The position numbers were made by a program, and so were the translations under genes. 64,000 nt of DNA from JACDAN01 sp035265935 (GTDB lineage: Bacteria > Actinomycetota > Thermoleophilia > Gaiellales > Gaiellaceae): the NCBI GenBank assembly GCA_035265935.1, contig DATFOC010000019.1, positions 1 to 64,000 of the forward strand, in the 5' to 3' direction. Positions 42,523-50,328 of this stretch are shown here, piece by piece (position 1 is the first letter of the stretch; each line of letters begins with the position of its first letter). The notes under the pieces are model-generated. The model had not been told where the DNA came from and searched no databases. It was given only the letters and a program-made list of their open reading frames with translations.

Positions 42523-44264
42523 GCTGGCGCGATCTCGGTGCAGGGGAGCTCCGGAAGGAGGACGTCGGCAGGACCGTCACGCTCGCTGGCTGGACCGCGC
42601 GCCGCCGCGACCACGGCGGCCTGATCTTCGTCGACCTCCGCGACCAGACTGGAATCGCGCAGCTCGTGATCAACCCGGAGCGGAGCCCCGAGTCGGCCCG
42701 AACGGCCCACGAGATTCGCAACGAGTTCGTCCTCCGCGCAACGGGGGAAGTCGTCGCGCGAGCGCCCGAGGCGGTGAACCCGAACCTCCCGACCGGCGAG
42801 GTCGAGGTCCAGGTCGACGAGCTGGAGCTCGTCTCCCGCTCGACGCCGCTCCCGTTCCAGCTGGACGAGGAGAACGTCGACGAGACGCTGCGCTACAGCT
42901 ACCGCTGGCTCGACCTGCGGCGCGATCGCCTGCAGCGGAACATCCGCACCCGGGCCCAGCTCGTCTCGATCATCCGGCAGGAGATGGAGCAGGACACGTT
43001 CGTGGACATCGAGACGCCGATCATGGCCAAGCCGACGCCCGAGGGAGCCCGGGACTTTCTCGTGCCGACACGGCTTCAGCGCAGCAAGTTCTTCGCCCTG
43101 CCACAGTCGCCTCAGATCTACAAGCAGCTGCTTGTGATCTCCGGCTTCGAGCGCTACTACCAGATCGCCCGCTGCTTCCGGGACGAGGATCTCCGCGCCG
43201 ACCGGCTTCAGGAGCTGACCCAGCTCGACGTGGAGATGGCCTTTCCGGACGAGGAGTACATCTTCGCGCTGATGGAGCGGATCGTCCCGCGGATCTGGCG
43301 AGAGACGATCGGCGTCGAGCTCGAGACGCCATTCCCGCGGATGTCCTGGCAGGAGGCCGAGCTGCACTACGGCTCGGACAAGCCCGACCTTCGCTTCGGC
43401 CTCGAGATTCAGGACGCGACGGAGATCACCCGCGGCTCCGAGTTCGGCGTGTTCGCGAATGCCGAGGCCGTGCGCTACCTGAGCGTCCCGCGCGAGCTCT
43501 CGCGCGCTGAGGTGCAGAAGCTCGAGGACATGGCCAAGCCGTGGGGGGCGAAGGGCCTTGCCTACATCGTCTTCCGCGAGGACGGCGAGGTCGCGTCGCC
43601 GATCGCGAAGTTCCTGTCGGAGCCGGAGCTGGACGCGTTCCGCGAGCCGGGGACGACGGCCCTCTTCGTCGCCGACACCCCGAAGCTGGCGAGCAAGGTG
43701 CTCGGCCTGCTCCGCCTGCACCTCGGCCGCGAGCTCGACCTCGTTGACCGCGACGCCTGGGAGTTCCTCTGGATCACGCCCATGCCCCTCCTCGAGTGGA
43801 ACGAGGACGAGAAACGCTGGACCGCACAGCACCACCCCTTCACCCGGCCGACCGACGACAGCCTCCCGCTGCTCGAGGAGGACCCCGGCGCCGCCAGCGC
43901 GGTTGCCTACGACCTCGTCGGCAACGGGATCGAGCTCGCCGGAGGGTCGATCCGGATCCATGAGCCGGAGCTCCAGGCGCGCATGTTCGACTTCCTCGGG
44001 ATCTCGGCAGAGGAGCAGCGCGCGAAGTTCGGGTTCCTGCTCGACGCGCTGTCGATGGGTGCGCCGCCCCACGGCGGCATCGCCTCTGGGATCGACCGCC
44101 TCACGATGGCGCTCCTCGATGAGCCCGTCATCCGCGACACGCTCGCCTTTCCGAAGAACCAGGCGGGTGTCGACCCGATGAGCGGGGCTCCTGCCGTTGT
44201 GGCCGACGACCAGCTGGCCGAGCTCGGGCTCCAGCTAAGGCCCAACGTGGAAAACGCCGATTGA
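42519..44264 (+). CDS. aspS: Aspartyl-tRNA synthetase
   Basis: 581-aa class II synthetase of the bacterial type. An N-terminal OB-fold anticodon domain (GWTARRRDHGGLIFVDLRDQ, near residues 24-43) is followed by the catalytic domain with motif 2 RCFRDEDLRADRLQELTQLD and motif 3 GGIASGIDRLTMAL, and the bacterial insertion domain between them. It could be non-discriminating and also charge tRNA-Asn; I cannot decide without gatCAB and asnS data. The TGA stop forms the loop of a hairpin (44256-44270). Confidence 0.96.
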   Translation: MSWRDLGAGELRKEDVGRTVTLAGWTARRRDHGGLIFVDLRDQTGIAQLVINPERSPESARTAHEIRNEFVLRATGEVVARAPEAVNPNLPTGEVEVQVDELELVSRSTPLPFQLDEENVDETLRYSYRWLDLRRDRLQRNIRTRAQLVSIIRQEMEQDTFVDIETPIMAKPTPEGARDFLVPTRLQRSKFFALPQSPQIYKQLLVISGFERYYQIARCFRDEDLRADRLQELTQLDVEMAFPDEEYIFALMERIVPRIWRETIGVELETPFPRMSWQEAELHYGSDKPDLRFGLEIQDATEITRGSEFGVFANAEAVRYLSVPRELSRAEVQKLEDMAKPWGAKGLAYIVFREDGEVASPIAKFLSEPELDAFREPGTTALFVADTPKLASKVLGLLRLHLGRELDLVDRDAWEFLWITPMPLLEWNEDEKRWTAQHHPFTRPTDDSLPLLEEDPGAASAVAYDLVGNGIELAGGSIRIHEPELQARMFDFLGISAEEQRAKFGFLLDALSMGAPPHGGIASGIDRLTMALLDEPVIRDTLAFPKNQAGVDPMSGAPAVVADDQLAELGLQLRPNVENAD

Positions 44265-44275
44265 ATCGGCATACT
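44256..44275 (+). promoter_or_regulatory. Hairpin at the aspS stop and -10-like CATACT
   Basis: GCCGAT, loop TGA, ATCGGC (44256-44270). The 3-nt loop is the aspS stop codon. CATACT (44270-44275) directly follows and could be the -10 box of the DivIVA-like gene, leaving a ~30-nt leader with a GAAAGGA ribosome binding site. Confidence 0.4.
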
Positions 44276-44311
44276 TGAAGGCAACTCCGGCCGTCCCTCG
44301 AAAGGATTCGC

Positions 44312-45145
44312 ATGGCCTCTGAAGAGCGCGCCCAGCCCGAGATCACGTCACTTCCGCGCGTCGAGGACCTCCCTGTTGCGGAGCAGGGCTACGACGCCGA
44401 CCGCGTCCGCGACGCGTTCGACTCGTTCCGCCGGCACGTCGTTCAGCTTCAGGCGCAGCTCCGTGTCCTGCAGGCCGCGGGGCACAACGCGCAGGTCGAG
44501 CCGACCGGCCACGCGGTCCGGATGGACGCGCTACACCTGATTCGCGAGGCGGCCGCCTTTGCCGACGTGCTCGAGAACGACGCGCAGCGTGCGTCGGCGA
44601 CGCAGTTCGGCAAGACTGAGCAGGAAGTCCGTCGGCGCCAGTCTGAGCTGAATCGGCGCGAGACGGAGATCGAGCGCTATCGGCAGGAGAGCGAGCGGCA
44701 GCGCGGAGAGATCGTCAACGCGGCCCGGAACGAGGCCCGCCAGCTGCTCGCCGATACTAACCGGCAGGCGACGCAGGAGCTTCGCGAGGCCGAGGCCAGC
44801 GGCGCCAAGCTGCTCGAGCAGTCGCGCCACCAGGCGACCGAGCTCACGAACTCGGCCCGCGCCGAGGTGGAGCAGACGCTGGAATGGGCGCGCGCCCAGG
44901 CGAACGCGATCATGGTCCGCGCACAGCAGGGCGCCGAGCAGCTGCTGTCCGCGGCAGGGCTCGGCGACGAGGCGGTCTCGGGGGTTTCCGACGCGATCGT
45001 TCGAGCAGCGCAGGTCGAGACAGAGACGGCGGCTCCTGCGGAGCTGCCCGAGCGCTCGGCTCCAGTGGCCGCGGCACCGGAGCCGGAGTCGCCTTCGCAA
45101 CCCGAGCGCCAGGAAGACGACGAAGACAGCCCCACACCGCAGTAG
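44312..45145 (+). CDS. DivIVA-like coiled-coil protein
   Basis: 277-aa cytoplasmic protein. A DivIVA-like start (YDADRVRDAFDSFRRHVVQL, residues 27-46) is followed by a long Glu/Arg/Gln-rich coiled coil, about residues 100-215 (ELNRRETEIERYRQ, then repeated ARxEAxxL-type heptads), and a Pro/Glu-rich disordered tail. Members of this family mark poles or septa and guide wall growth. It has a normal ribosome binding site (AAAGGA before ATG 44312). It opens a cluster with two small membrane proteins and a DPBB protein. Confidence 0.7.
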   Translation: MASEERAQPEITSLPRVEDLPVAEQGYDADRVRDAFDSFRRHVVQLQAQLRVLQAAGHNAQVEPTGHAVRMDALHLIREAAAFADVLENDAQRASATQFGKTEQEVRRRQSELNRRETEIERYRQESERQRGEIVNAARNEARQLLADTNRQATQELREAEASGAKLLEQSRHQATELTNSARAEVEQTLEWARAQANAIMVRAQQGAEQLLSAAGLGDEAVSGVSDAIVRAAQVETETAAPAELPERSAPVAAAPEPESPSQPERQEDDEDSPTPQ

Positions 45146-45157
45146 CCTGTCTCGACA

Positions 45158-45454
45158 GTGCAGGGAGGATTTGGGCCGCGGTTCGCGCTCGAAGTCGGCT
45201 TCCTGATCGCGGTTGCGATCGGAGCCGGGTTCGCCGAGCTTAGCGCGACGGTGATCATCGTCGTGATGGCGGTTGCTTGGCTCCTCGTGTGCCTTTTTGA
45301 GCTGGCCGTCTGGGCCGAACGGCCGCGCCTTCCCGGGGTCGTCCGAGAGGGGACCGTCGTGGAGAAGGAGCCACCCGGGGAGCCCGACGAGCTGACCGAC
45401 CCCGAGCCGGTCGCGGCCGCGCTGGAGCAGCGTCGCGAGGCCGAGGGAGGCTAG
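45158..45454 (+). CDS. Small two-helix membrane protein (paralogue of the next gene)
   Basis: 98-aa protein with two membrane helices (about residues 10-25 and 31-50) and an acidic Pro/Glu tail. The hairpin GAGFAELSATVIIVVMAVAW resembles GAVLAQLDPIVIVALTAAAC of the next gene, suggesting tandem duplication. TAGCCT, formed by the DivIVA-like gene's stop codon, lies 9 nt before the GTG. Unknown function; likely envelope-associated. Confidence 0.6.
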   Translation: MQGGFGPRFALEVGFLIAVAIGAGFAELSATVIIVVMAVAWLLVCLFELAVWAERPRLPGVVREGTVVEKEPPGEPDELTDPEPVAAALEQRREAEGG

Positions 45455-45481
45455 GCGCTGGGCGCTCTGCACTCCCCGGCC

Positions 45482-46084
45482 GTGCGTTTGACGATCGGAG
45501 CCGCGCTTGTCGCGCTCGTGGCGGTGGGGGCGGTCCTCGCCCAGCTCGATCCGATCGTGATCGTGGCGCTCACCGCAGCCGCCTGTGTCCTCATCGCCCT
45601 CGTCGGCCGCGCCTATGCGCGCGAGCAGGCCCCGGCTCGCGACGAACGGCCGGAAGCGGAGGAGTCTCCATCAGAGGAGCCTGCCGCGTCGGAGCTCACC
45701 GAGGTGGTGGACGTCGAGCCGGAGCCCGAGCTGGCGGTGAGCGAGCGCAGCGCGCGGGCGATCCTCGCGAGCGGGCCGCCGCCGGTGCAGGCATCGACGG
45801 CACGCGAGCCGGAACGCGACCCGGCACCCGACCTCGAGCCGGAACCGAAACCGGAGCCGAGCTTGGCGCCGCGCGAGTGGAACATCTGGGAGCTTCAGCA
45901 CCTTGTCCGTGAGCGGCCCGACGACGACCGCCACGAGGAGTGGGCCGCGCTGATTGCGTCGTTGCGAGACTTCGCGCGGGTGGACGGAACGCTTCCGGGC
46001 GAGTTCGATGAGCTGGTGCGCGACTCGTTCGGCGAGCTGGTCGCCGACGACGGCACTCGGACAGAAGCGGCGGCCGCACCGTGA
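45482..46084 (+). CDS. Membrane-anchored protein with long acidic linker
   Basis: 200-aa protein with an N-terminal two-helix membrane hairpin (about residues 3-20 and 24-42), a long Glu/Pro/Asp-rich linker (EPEPEL, LEPEPKPEPS) and a conserved-looking C-terminal helical segment (WNIWELQHLVRE, then EWAALIASLRDFARVDGTLP). The C-terminal part may bind a partner such as the DivIVA-like protein. Start GTG 45482. Overlaps the DPBB gene by 4 nt (GTGA). Confidence 0.6.
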   Translation: MRLTIGAALVALVAVGAVLAQLDPIVIVALTAAACVLIALVGRAYAREQAPARDERPEAEESPSEEPAASELTEVVDVEPEPELAVSERSARAILASGPPPVQASTAREPERDPAPDLEPEPKPEPSLAPREWNIWELQHLVRERPDDDRHEEWAALIASLRDFARVDGTLPGEFDELVRDSFGELVADDGTRTEAAAAP

Positions 46085-46518
46085 GCCCGGCTTTCGCCCA
46101 GCGGGCCCTGCTCCTCGCAGGGGTCACGCTGCTCGGGGGCGTCGTCGCGCTCAGCCTGGCCGACCGCATCGGCGACTCGGGCACGGCTACGAAGCTTCCC
46201 GAGGCCGTCGCGCCACCCGGCGGCGGCTGGTACGAGGCGGCCGCCGGCAGGGAGCCCCGGCGCTTCTACCGGCGGCCGACGTCGTGCGGCCACGTCGTCG
46301 AGCGCTCGACCATGGGTTTCGCACATCCGGTCCTGCCCTGCGGCGCCAAGATCTACCTCGGCCACGGCGGCAAGGAGGTCCTCACCCAGGTCGTTGGTCG
46401 CGGGGCGACGCCCGGAGGAGTCCAGTTCGGGTTGACGGACGCCCTGGCGGAGGAGCTCGGCATCGACGGCCGGGCTACGGTCCGCTGGCGATTCGCACGC
46501 CGCAGTGCTCTACAGTGA
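46081..46518 (+). CDS. Membrane-anchored DPBB (RlpA-like) protein
   Basis: 145-aa protein with an N-terminal membrane anchor (about residues 8-27) and a double-psi beta-barrel: TSCGHVVERSTMGFAHPVLP, then GAKIYLGHGGKEVLTQVV and FGLTDALAEELGI. RlpA proteins cleave denuded peptidoglycan at septa. Here the His of AHPVLP is kept, but the catalytic Asp of the usual NDRGP motif is replaced (VVGRGA), so it may bind rather than cut. Last gene of the envelope cluster. Confidence 0.7.
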   Translation: MSPAFAQRALLLAGVTLLGGVVALSLADRIGDSGTATKLPEAVAPPGGGWYEAAAGREPRRFYRRPTSCGHVVERSTMGFAHPVLPCGAKIYLGHGGKEVLTQVVGRGATPGGVQFGLTDALAEELGIDGRATVRWRFARRSALQ

Positions 46519-46739
46519 GACGTGCTCGACCCTGTACGTGGTCTCGCGTACAAACGTGAACCAACAGACACGTGAAGGGAGCTCGGGTCCGCGCCGGCCC
46601 TCAGAAGCCGGTTCGGCTCGGCACCCACCTGGCTAGTCCAGGTTCGCACTGCGCGAGGCATCACCGGCAGGGTGGGGCACTTTTCTCGGATGGGCCTGCG
46701 GAAGCGGGCCCATCCCGGTTTCTCGGCTACGGTGGCTCG
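46519..46739 (+). ncRNA. Structured intergenic region upstream of mnmA (candidate leader or small RNA)
   Basis: 221 bp with serial inverted repeats: GTACG/CGTAC, ACGTG/CACGT, AGCCG-GTT-CGGCT and ACCTGG-CTAGT-CCAGGT. A strong 12-bp hairpin ends it at 46688-46715: GGATGGGCC, TGC, GGAA tetraloop, GCG, GGCCCATCC. No known RNA family recognised. The frame of mnmA is open through it, but the encoded residues look non-protein-like. Confidence 0.35.
46728..46733 (+). promoter_or_regulatory. Leaderless-type -10 box (TACGGT) for mnmA
   Basis: TACGGT ends exactly 6 nt before the GTG at 46740, just after the strong hairpin at 46688-46715, which might terminate upstream transcription. Confidence 0.45.
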
Positions 46740-47996
46740 GTGATCGAAGTCGTCGGAGATTCGTCGAGAGACGGGGAGTGGCGGCTCGTCCGGCTCTCGG
46801 TCGACCGCGACCGGATCGTCTCGTCCGACGCGGAGGGGCTCGACCGCCCGCTCGACGGCATGACGCTGCTCGAAGCGGCAGCAGTCGGCGGCGACGAGCT
46901 CACCGTGGACGCGCTCGCGTCCGCGATCGGGCCGATCTTCCGGGCCCGTCCGGACACAGAACGGGTTGCCGTGGCGATGAGCGGCGGCGTCGACAGCGCG
47001 GTTGCACTGCTCCGCGCCGGCCCCAGAGCGCTCGGTGTGACCCTGCGGCTGTGGATCGATCCGGAAGGGAGCGACGTCGAGCGCGCCTGCTGCTCTCCCG
47101 AGGCCGTGATCGCCGCCCGCGCGACCTGCCACAGGCTCGGGCTCCCACACGTCACAATCGACGCGCGGGAGGAGTTCCGACACGCGATCGTCGAGCCCTT
47201 CGTGCGCGGCTACCGGCGAGGCGAGACGCCGAATCCCTGCATCCGCTGCAACGGCTTCTTCCGCTTCGGACGCCTTCTCCGCTTCGCGCGCCTTGCGGGA
47301 GCCGCGCGCCTGGCGACCGGGCACTACGCCCGGATCGTCAAACACGACGGACGCCCGCTCCTTGCCCGCGCCGCAGACTCCGAGAAGGACCAGTCCTACA
47401 TGCTCGCGAGGCTCGATCCTCGCGTCCTCGACCGCGTCTCGTTCCCGCTCGGTGAGCAGTCGAAGGAAGAAACACGGGCGGAGGCCGAGCGCGCAGGTCT
47501 CGCGGCAGCCCGGCGGGCGGAGAGCCAGGAGGCGTGCTTCCTCGGCGGCGACGACTACCGCGCGTTCCTTTCGCGTCACGGCCTGAATGCCGAGGAGGGG
47601 GCCGTCGAGGACGAGCGAGGGCAGGTCCTCGGAACCCACGACGGCTTCTGGCGCTTCACACCGGGGCAGCGCAAGGGCCTCGGGGTGGCGGCCGGGTCGC
47701 CGGTCTACGCGCTCCGCACCGTTCCGGACCGTAACGCCGTCGTCGTGGGTGCGCGCGAATCCTTGGCCCGAAGGCGAGTTCGGGCGGACGGTCGCCTCTT
47801 CGCAGACGCAGACCGCGTCGACGTCAAGCTCCGCTACCGGTCGCCGGCGGTTCCGGGCCGGGTGGAGGCGAGGGCGCGTGGGTTCGCCGCGGTGCTGGAC
47901 GAGCCCGCGTACGGCGTTGCTCCCGGCCAGGCGGCCGTGCTCTACGACGGTGACGTCGTAATCGGCGCGGGGCGGATCGTGTCGTCCGGCGCATGA
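46740..47996 (+). CDS. mnmA: tRNA-specific 2-thiouridylase with N-terminal extension
   Basis: 418-aa ATP-dependent enzyme that thiolates U34 of tRNA-Glu, -Gln and -Lys. PP-loop AMSGGVDSAVA (79-89), first catalytic Cys in TPNPCIRCN, second Cys in ESQEACFLGG, and the C-terminal barrel (FTPGQRKGLG, VYALRTVPDRNAVVVG). About 75 residues precede the PP-loop, where normal MnmA has only a few. They read like a small separate domain (RLSVDRDRIVSSDAEGLDRP and LLEAAAVGGDELTVDALASA). GTG at 46740 is supported by TACGGT 6 nt upstream. Confidence 0.9.
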   Translation: MIEVVGDSSRDGEWRLVRLSVDRDRIVSSDAEGLDRPLDGMTLLEAAAVGGDELTVDALASAIGPIFRARPDTERVAVAMSGGVDSAVALLRAGPRALGVTLRLWIDPEGSDVERACCSPEAVIAARATCHRLGLPHVTIDAREEFRHAIVEPFVRGYRRGETPNPCIRCNGFFRFGRLLRFARLAGAARLATGHYARIVKHDGRPLLARAADSEKDQSYMLARLDPRVLDRVSFPLGEQSKEETRAEAERAGLAAARRAESQEACFLGGDDYRAFLSRHGLNAEEGAVEDERGQVLGTHDGFWRFTPGQRKGLGVAAGSPVYALRTVPDRNAVVVGARESLARRRVRADGRLFADADRVDVKLRYRSPAVPGRVEARARGFAAVLDEPAYGVAPGQAAVLYDGDVVIGAGRIVSSGA

Positions 47997-48051
47997 CGTA
48001 TACGACGGCTAACGTCCGGCGTGCGTTGCTGGGAGGGGTTCCGCACAACCA

Positions 48052-48438
48052 ATGAGCAGGGACGAGATCAGGCTCACGATGCCGCGGAAGCGGCCCTACT
48101 ACGGCGTGGCTCACCTCGTGCTGGGCGGCGTCGCCTCACGCCTCGACCTCACCGTCGAACATCTCGAGGAGCTCGAGCTCGCGCTCGACGGCCTGCTCGA
48201 TCGGCGCGACGGCGGCGAAGAGGTCACGCTCACCCTTCGCGTCCTGGACGGTGGCCTCGCGGCCGAGCTCGGGCCGTTCAGCCAGCAGCTGCGCGCCGAC
48301 TTCGACGCGGAACCCGGCGACGCACTTTCGATCCGGCGGCTCCTCGACGCCGTGGTCGACGGCTGGGTGCTCGAGGAACGAGACGGCGGGACCTGGATCG
48401 AGCTTCGGAAGCAGACCGGCACCGAGGGGCCGGGCTAG
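48052..48438 (+). CDS. GHKL/RsbW-like anti-sigma factor, degenerate
   Basis: 128-aa protein directly upstream of the sigma factor gene, 2 nt apart. Its shape follows serine-kinase anti-sigma factors: IRLTMPRKRPYYGVAHLVLG at the start, a helix HLEELELALDGLLDRR where RsbW has its N-box, and a final SIRRLLDAVVDGWVLEERDG plus TWIELRK strand. The ATP/Mg-binding Glu and Asn of the N-box are replaced (LDGLLD), and the Gly-rich ATP lid is missing, so it probably binds sigma without kinase activity. ATG at 48052. Confidence 0.6.
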   Translation: MSRDEIRLTMPRKRPYYGVAHLVLGGVASRLDLTVEHLEELELALDGLLDRRDGGEEVTLTLRVLDGGLAAELGPFSQQLRADFDAEPGDALSIRRLLDAVVDGWVLEERDGGTWIELRKQTGTEGPG

Positions 48439-48440
48439 GA

Positions 48441-49190
48441 ATGGCGGCCGACGACAAGATCCTGCTCAGGCGCTACCACGAGGACGGCGACCTGGCCGCC
48501 CGGGAGGAGCTGATCGAGCGCTACATGTCGCTCGTTCGCTCACTCGCCCGCCGGTACGCCTATCGCGGAGAGCAGCTCGACGACCTGGTTCAGATCGGCG
48601 CAATCGGCTTGATCAAGGCGATCGACCGGTTTGACCTCGAGCGCGGCGTCGAACTGACGACGTATGCGACGCCGAACATCATCGGCGAGATCAAGCGGCA
48701 CTTCCGCGACAAGGGCTGGTCCGTGCGCGTCCCGCGCGGGCTTCAGGAGCTGAACGTCCAGGTCTCGAAGCTGATCGAGCAGCTGACGGTGCAGCTCGGC
48801 CGCTCGCCGACGATCCCGGAGCTCGCGAAGGCGGCCGGGGTCGAGGAGGAACAGGTGCTCGAGGCGCTCGAGAGCGGCCGTGCGTACAGCTCGGTGTCGC
48901 TCTCGACCGGCGGCGGCTCCGACGAGGACGGTGAGCTCGACCCGCTCGAGTCGCTCGGGACGATCGAGCACGAGTACGAGGTCTCGGAGGATCGCGCCGT
49001 GCTCGCGCCTGGGTTCAAGGTGCTCGACGAGCGCGAACGGAAAATCCTCCACCTGCGCTTCTTCAGCGGCCTCACGCAGTCGCAGATCGCTGCCGAGATC
49101 GGCATCTCGCAGATGCACGTCTCGCGGCTGATCAGGCGATCACTGGAAAAGATCCGCGAAGAGATCGCCGAAGAGTCCGAAGTAGCCTAA
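48441..49190 (+). CDS. RNA polymerase sigma factor, SigB/SigF/WhiG group
   Basis: 249-aa group 3 sigma factor with regions 2 (LIERYMSLVRSLARRYAYRG, then LDDLVQIGAIGLIKAIDRFD), 3 (EIKRHFRDKGWSVRVPRGLQ) and 4 (LHLRFFSGLTQSQIAAEIGI, SQMHVSRLIRRSL). ATG at 48441 gives the standard start MAADDKILLRRY. The upstream gene, a degenerate RsbW-like protein, is the likely partner. Stress or developmental genes are typical targets. No anti-anti-sigma gene is adjacent. Confidence 0.92.
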   Translation: MAADDKILLRRYHEDGDLAAREELIERYMSLVRSLARRYAYRGEQLDDLVQIGAIGLIKAIDRFDLERGVELTTYATPNIIGEIKRHFRDKGWSVRVPRGLQELNVQVSKLIEQLTVQLGRSPTIPELAKAAGVEEEQVLEALESGRAYSSVSLSTGGGSDEDGELDPLESLGTIEHEYEVSEDRAVLAPGFKVLDERERKILHLRFFSGLTQSQIAAEIGISQMHVSRLIRRSLEKIREEIAEESEVA

Positions 49191-49322
49191 GAGGGCTTGG
49201 CGGACGTCGACTATGCCCCTCGGCTGCGCTGCTCGCCCTAGGCCGCGTCCTCAGTCGCGTCCGTATCTCATCCGGTACGACCGCTCCCTGCGTCCTTGCC
49301 TAGGAACGACCAGCACACCCGA

Positions 49323-50204
49323 ATGACGAGCAATGTCCCACCAAGCCCTCCTGGGCGCATGCACGTTCGAGAATGGGGCTCCCCCGACGGGCGGCCTCTC
49401 GTCTTCTGGCACGCGCTCGGTTCCGGGACGTCGGGTGCGTACCTGGCCGAGATCGCGCCGACGCTGACGGACGCAGGGCTCTGGCTGCTCGCGCCGGATG
49501 CGCCAGGCTTCGGCGAGTCGCCCGCGCTTCCGTCCGAGGAGTACGAGACCGCGTCGGTCGTAGGGATGGTGCGCGACCTCCTCGACGCGCGTGGGATCGA
49601 CCGCGCGATCCTGATGGGGCACTCCTGGGGCGGCACGATCATGACCGCGTTCGGGGCGGCGCATCCAGAGCGTGTCGACGGGCTGGTGCTGGTCGACAGC
49701 GGGCAGATCGACTACCAGGACGTGCCCGGTTTCCCGCACGGGAAGACCTACGAGGACCTTGTCGAGGACGCGCGGGGGCCCGAGCGGACGATCCGCACGA
49801 CCGCCGAGGACTTCGAGCGCGACGCTCAGGAGGAGGTGCGGCGCCGGATCACACCCGAACTGTTGGAGGCCTTCCGGGCGGGGCTCCGTGAAGAGGACGG
49901 GCAGCTCGTCAGCATCGTCACGCCGGAGACGCGGGCGTCGGCCATGTACGGCCTCATGGGCACACGGGTGACCGAGAGCTGGCCGGCGATCGCCGAGGCG
50001 CGGATCCCCATCCTGCTCCTGCTCGCGACCGAGCCCGCGGAGACGCGGGAGCAGAACCGGCGCGCTGCCAAGGTGTTCGCCGAGCGGTTCCCGGAGGCGG
50101 AGATCCACTTCCTCGAGAACGCCGGCCACGACCTGTTCGCCGACGCAGGTCCCGAGCTCGCTCGAATCGTGGCGGAGTGGGCCACCGGCCTCGGGCCTCG
50201 CTGA
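49323..50204 (+). CDS. Alpha/beta hydrolase
   Basis: 293-aa alpha/beta-hydrolase fold protein. Nucleophile elbow MGHSWGGTIM (Ser about residue 100), oxyanion region WHALGSGTSGA, acid in LLLATEPAETRE or nearby, and catalytic His in NAGHDLFADAG. Substrate unknown; epoxide, ester or proline-iminopeptidase activity are options. ATG at 49323 was chosen; the frame opens 9 codons earlier at TTG 49296. The 132-bp region before it shows no gene. Confidence 0.85.
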   Translation: MTSNVPPSPPGRMHVREWGSPDGRPLVFWHALGSGTSGAYLAEIAPTLTDAGLWLLAPDAPGFGESPALPSEEYETASVVGMVRDLLDARGIDRAILMGHSWGGTIMTAFGAAHPERVDGLVLVDSGQIDYQDVPGFPHGKTYEDLVEDARGPERTIRTTAEDFERDAQEEVRRRITPELLEAFRAGLREEDGQLVSIVTPETRASAMYGLMGTRVTESWPAIAEARIPILLLLATEPAETREQNRRAAKVFAERFPEAEIHFLENAGHDLFADAGPELARIVAEWATGLGPR

Positions 50205-50291
50205 TCCGCCCCTGGGGCCTCCAGCCTCCTCCCCGATTCGATCGTAACGAACGCCGACACACGTGTCTGTGCCGGAAGAGCGCCGAAAGCG

Positions 50292-50322
50292 TTGAGGTGT
50301 GTCACCACCCGGCACCTAGAAT
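50292..50322 (+). promoter_or_regulatory. alaS promoter, leaderless type
   Basis: TAGAAT (50317-50322) ends exactly 6 nt before the alaS GTG (50329). TTGAGG (50292-50297) could be the -35 box with a 19-nt spacer. No Shine-Dalgarno sequence. Confidence 0.55.
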
Positions 50323-50328
50323 CGAGGC

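Noticed and set aside
46688..46715. SRP RNA (ffs) because of the GGAA-capped stem
   Set aside because: The conserved asymmetric loop and flanking helix of SRP RNA are missing; the stem is perfectly paired.
46572..46739. Extended mnmA start
   Set aside because: The residues encoded are unlike protein and cover a hairpin-rich region. GTG 46740 has a well-placed TACGGT box.
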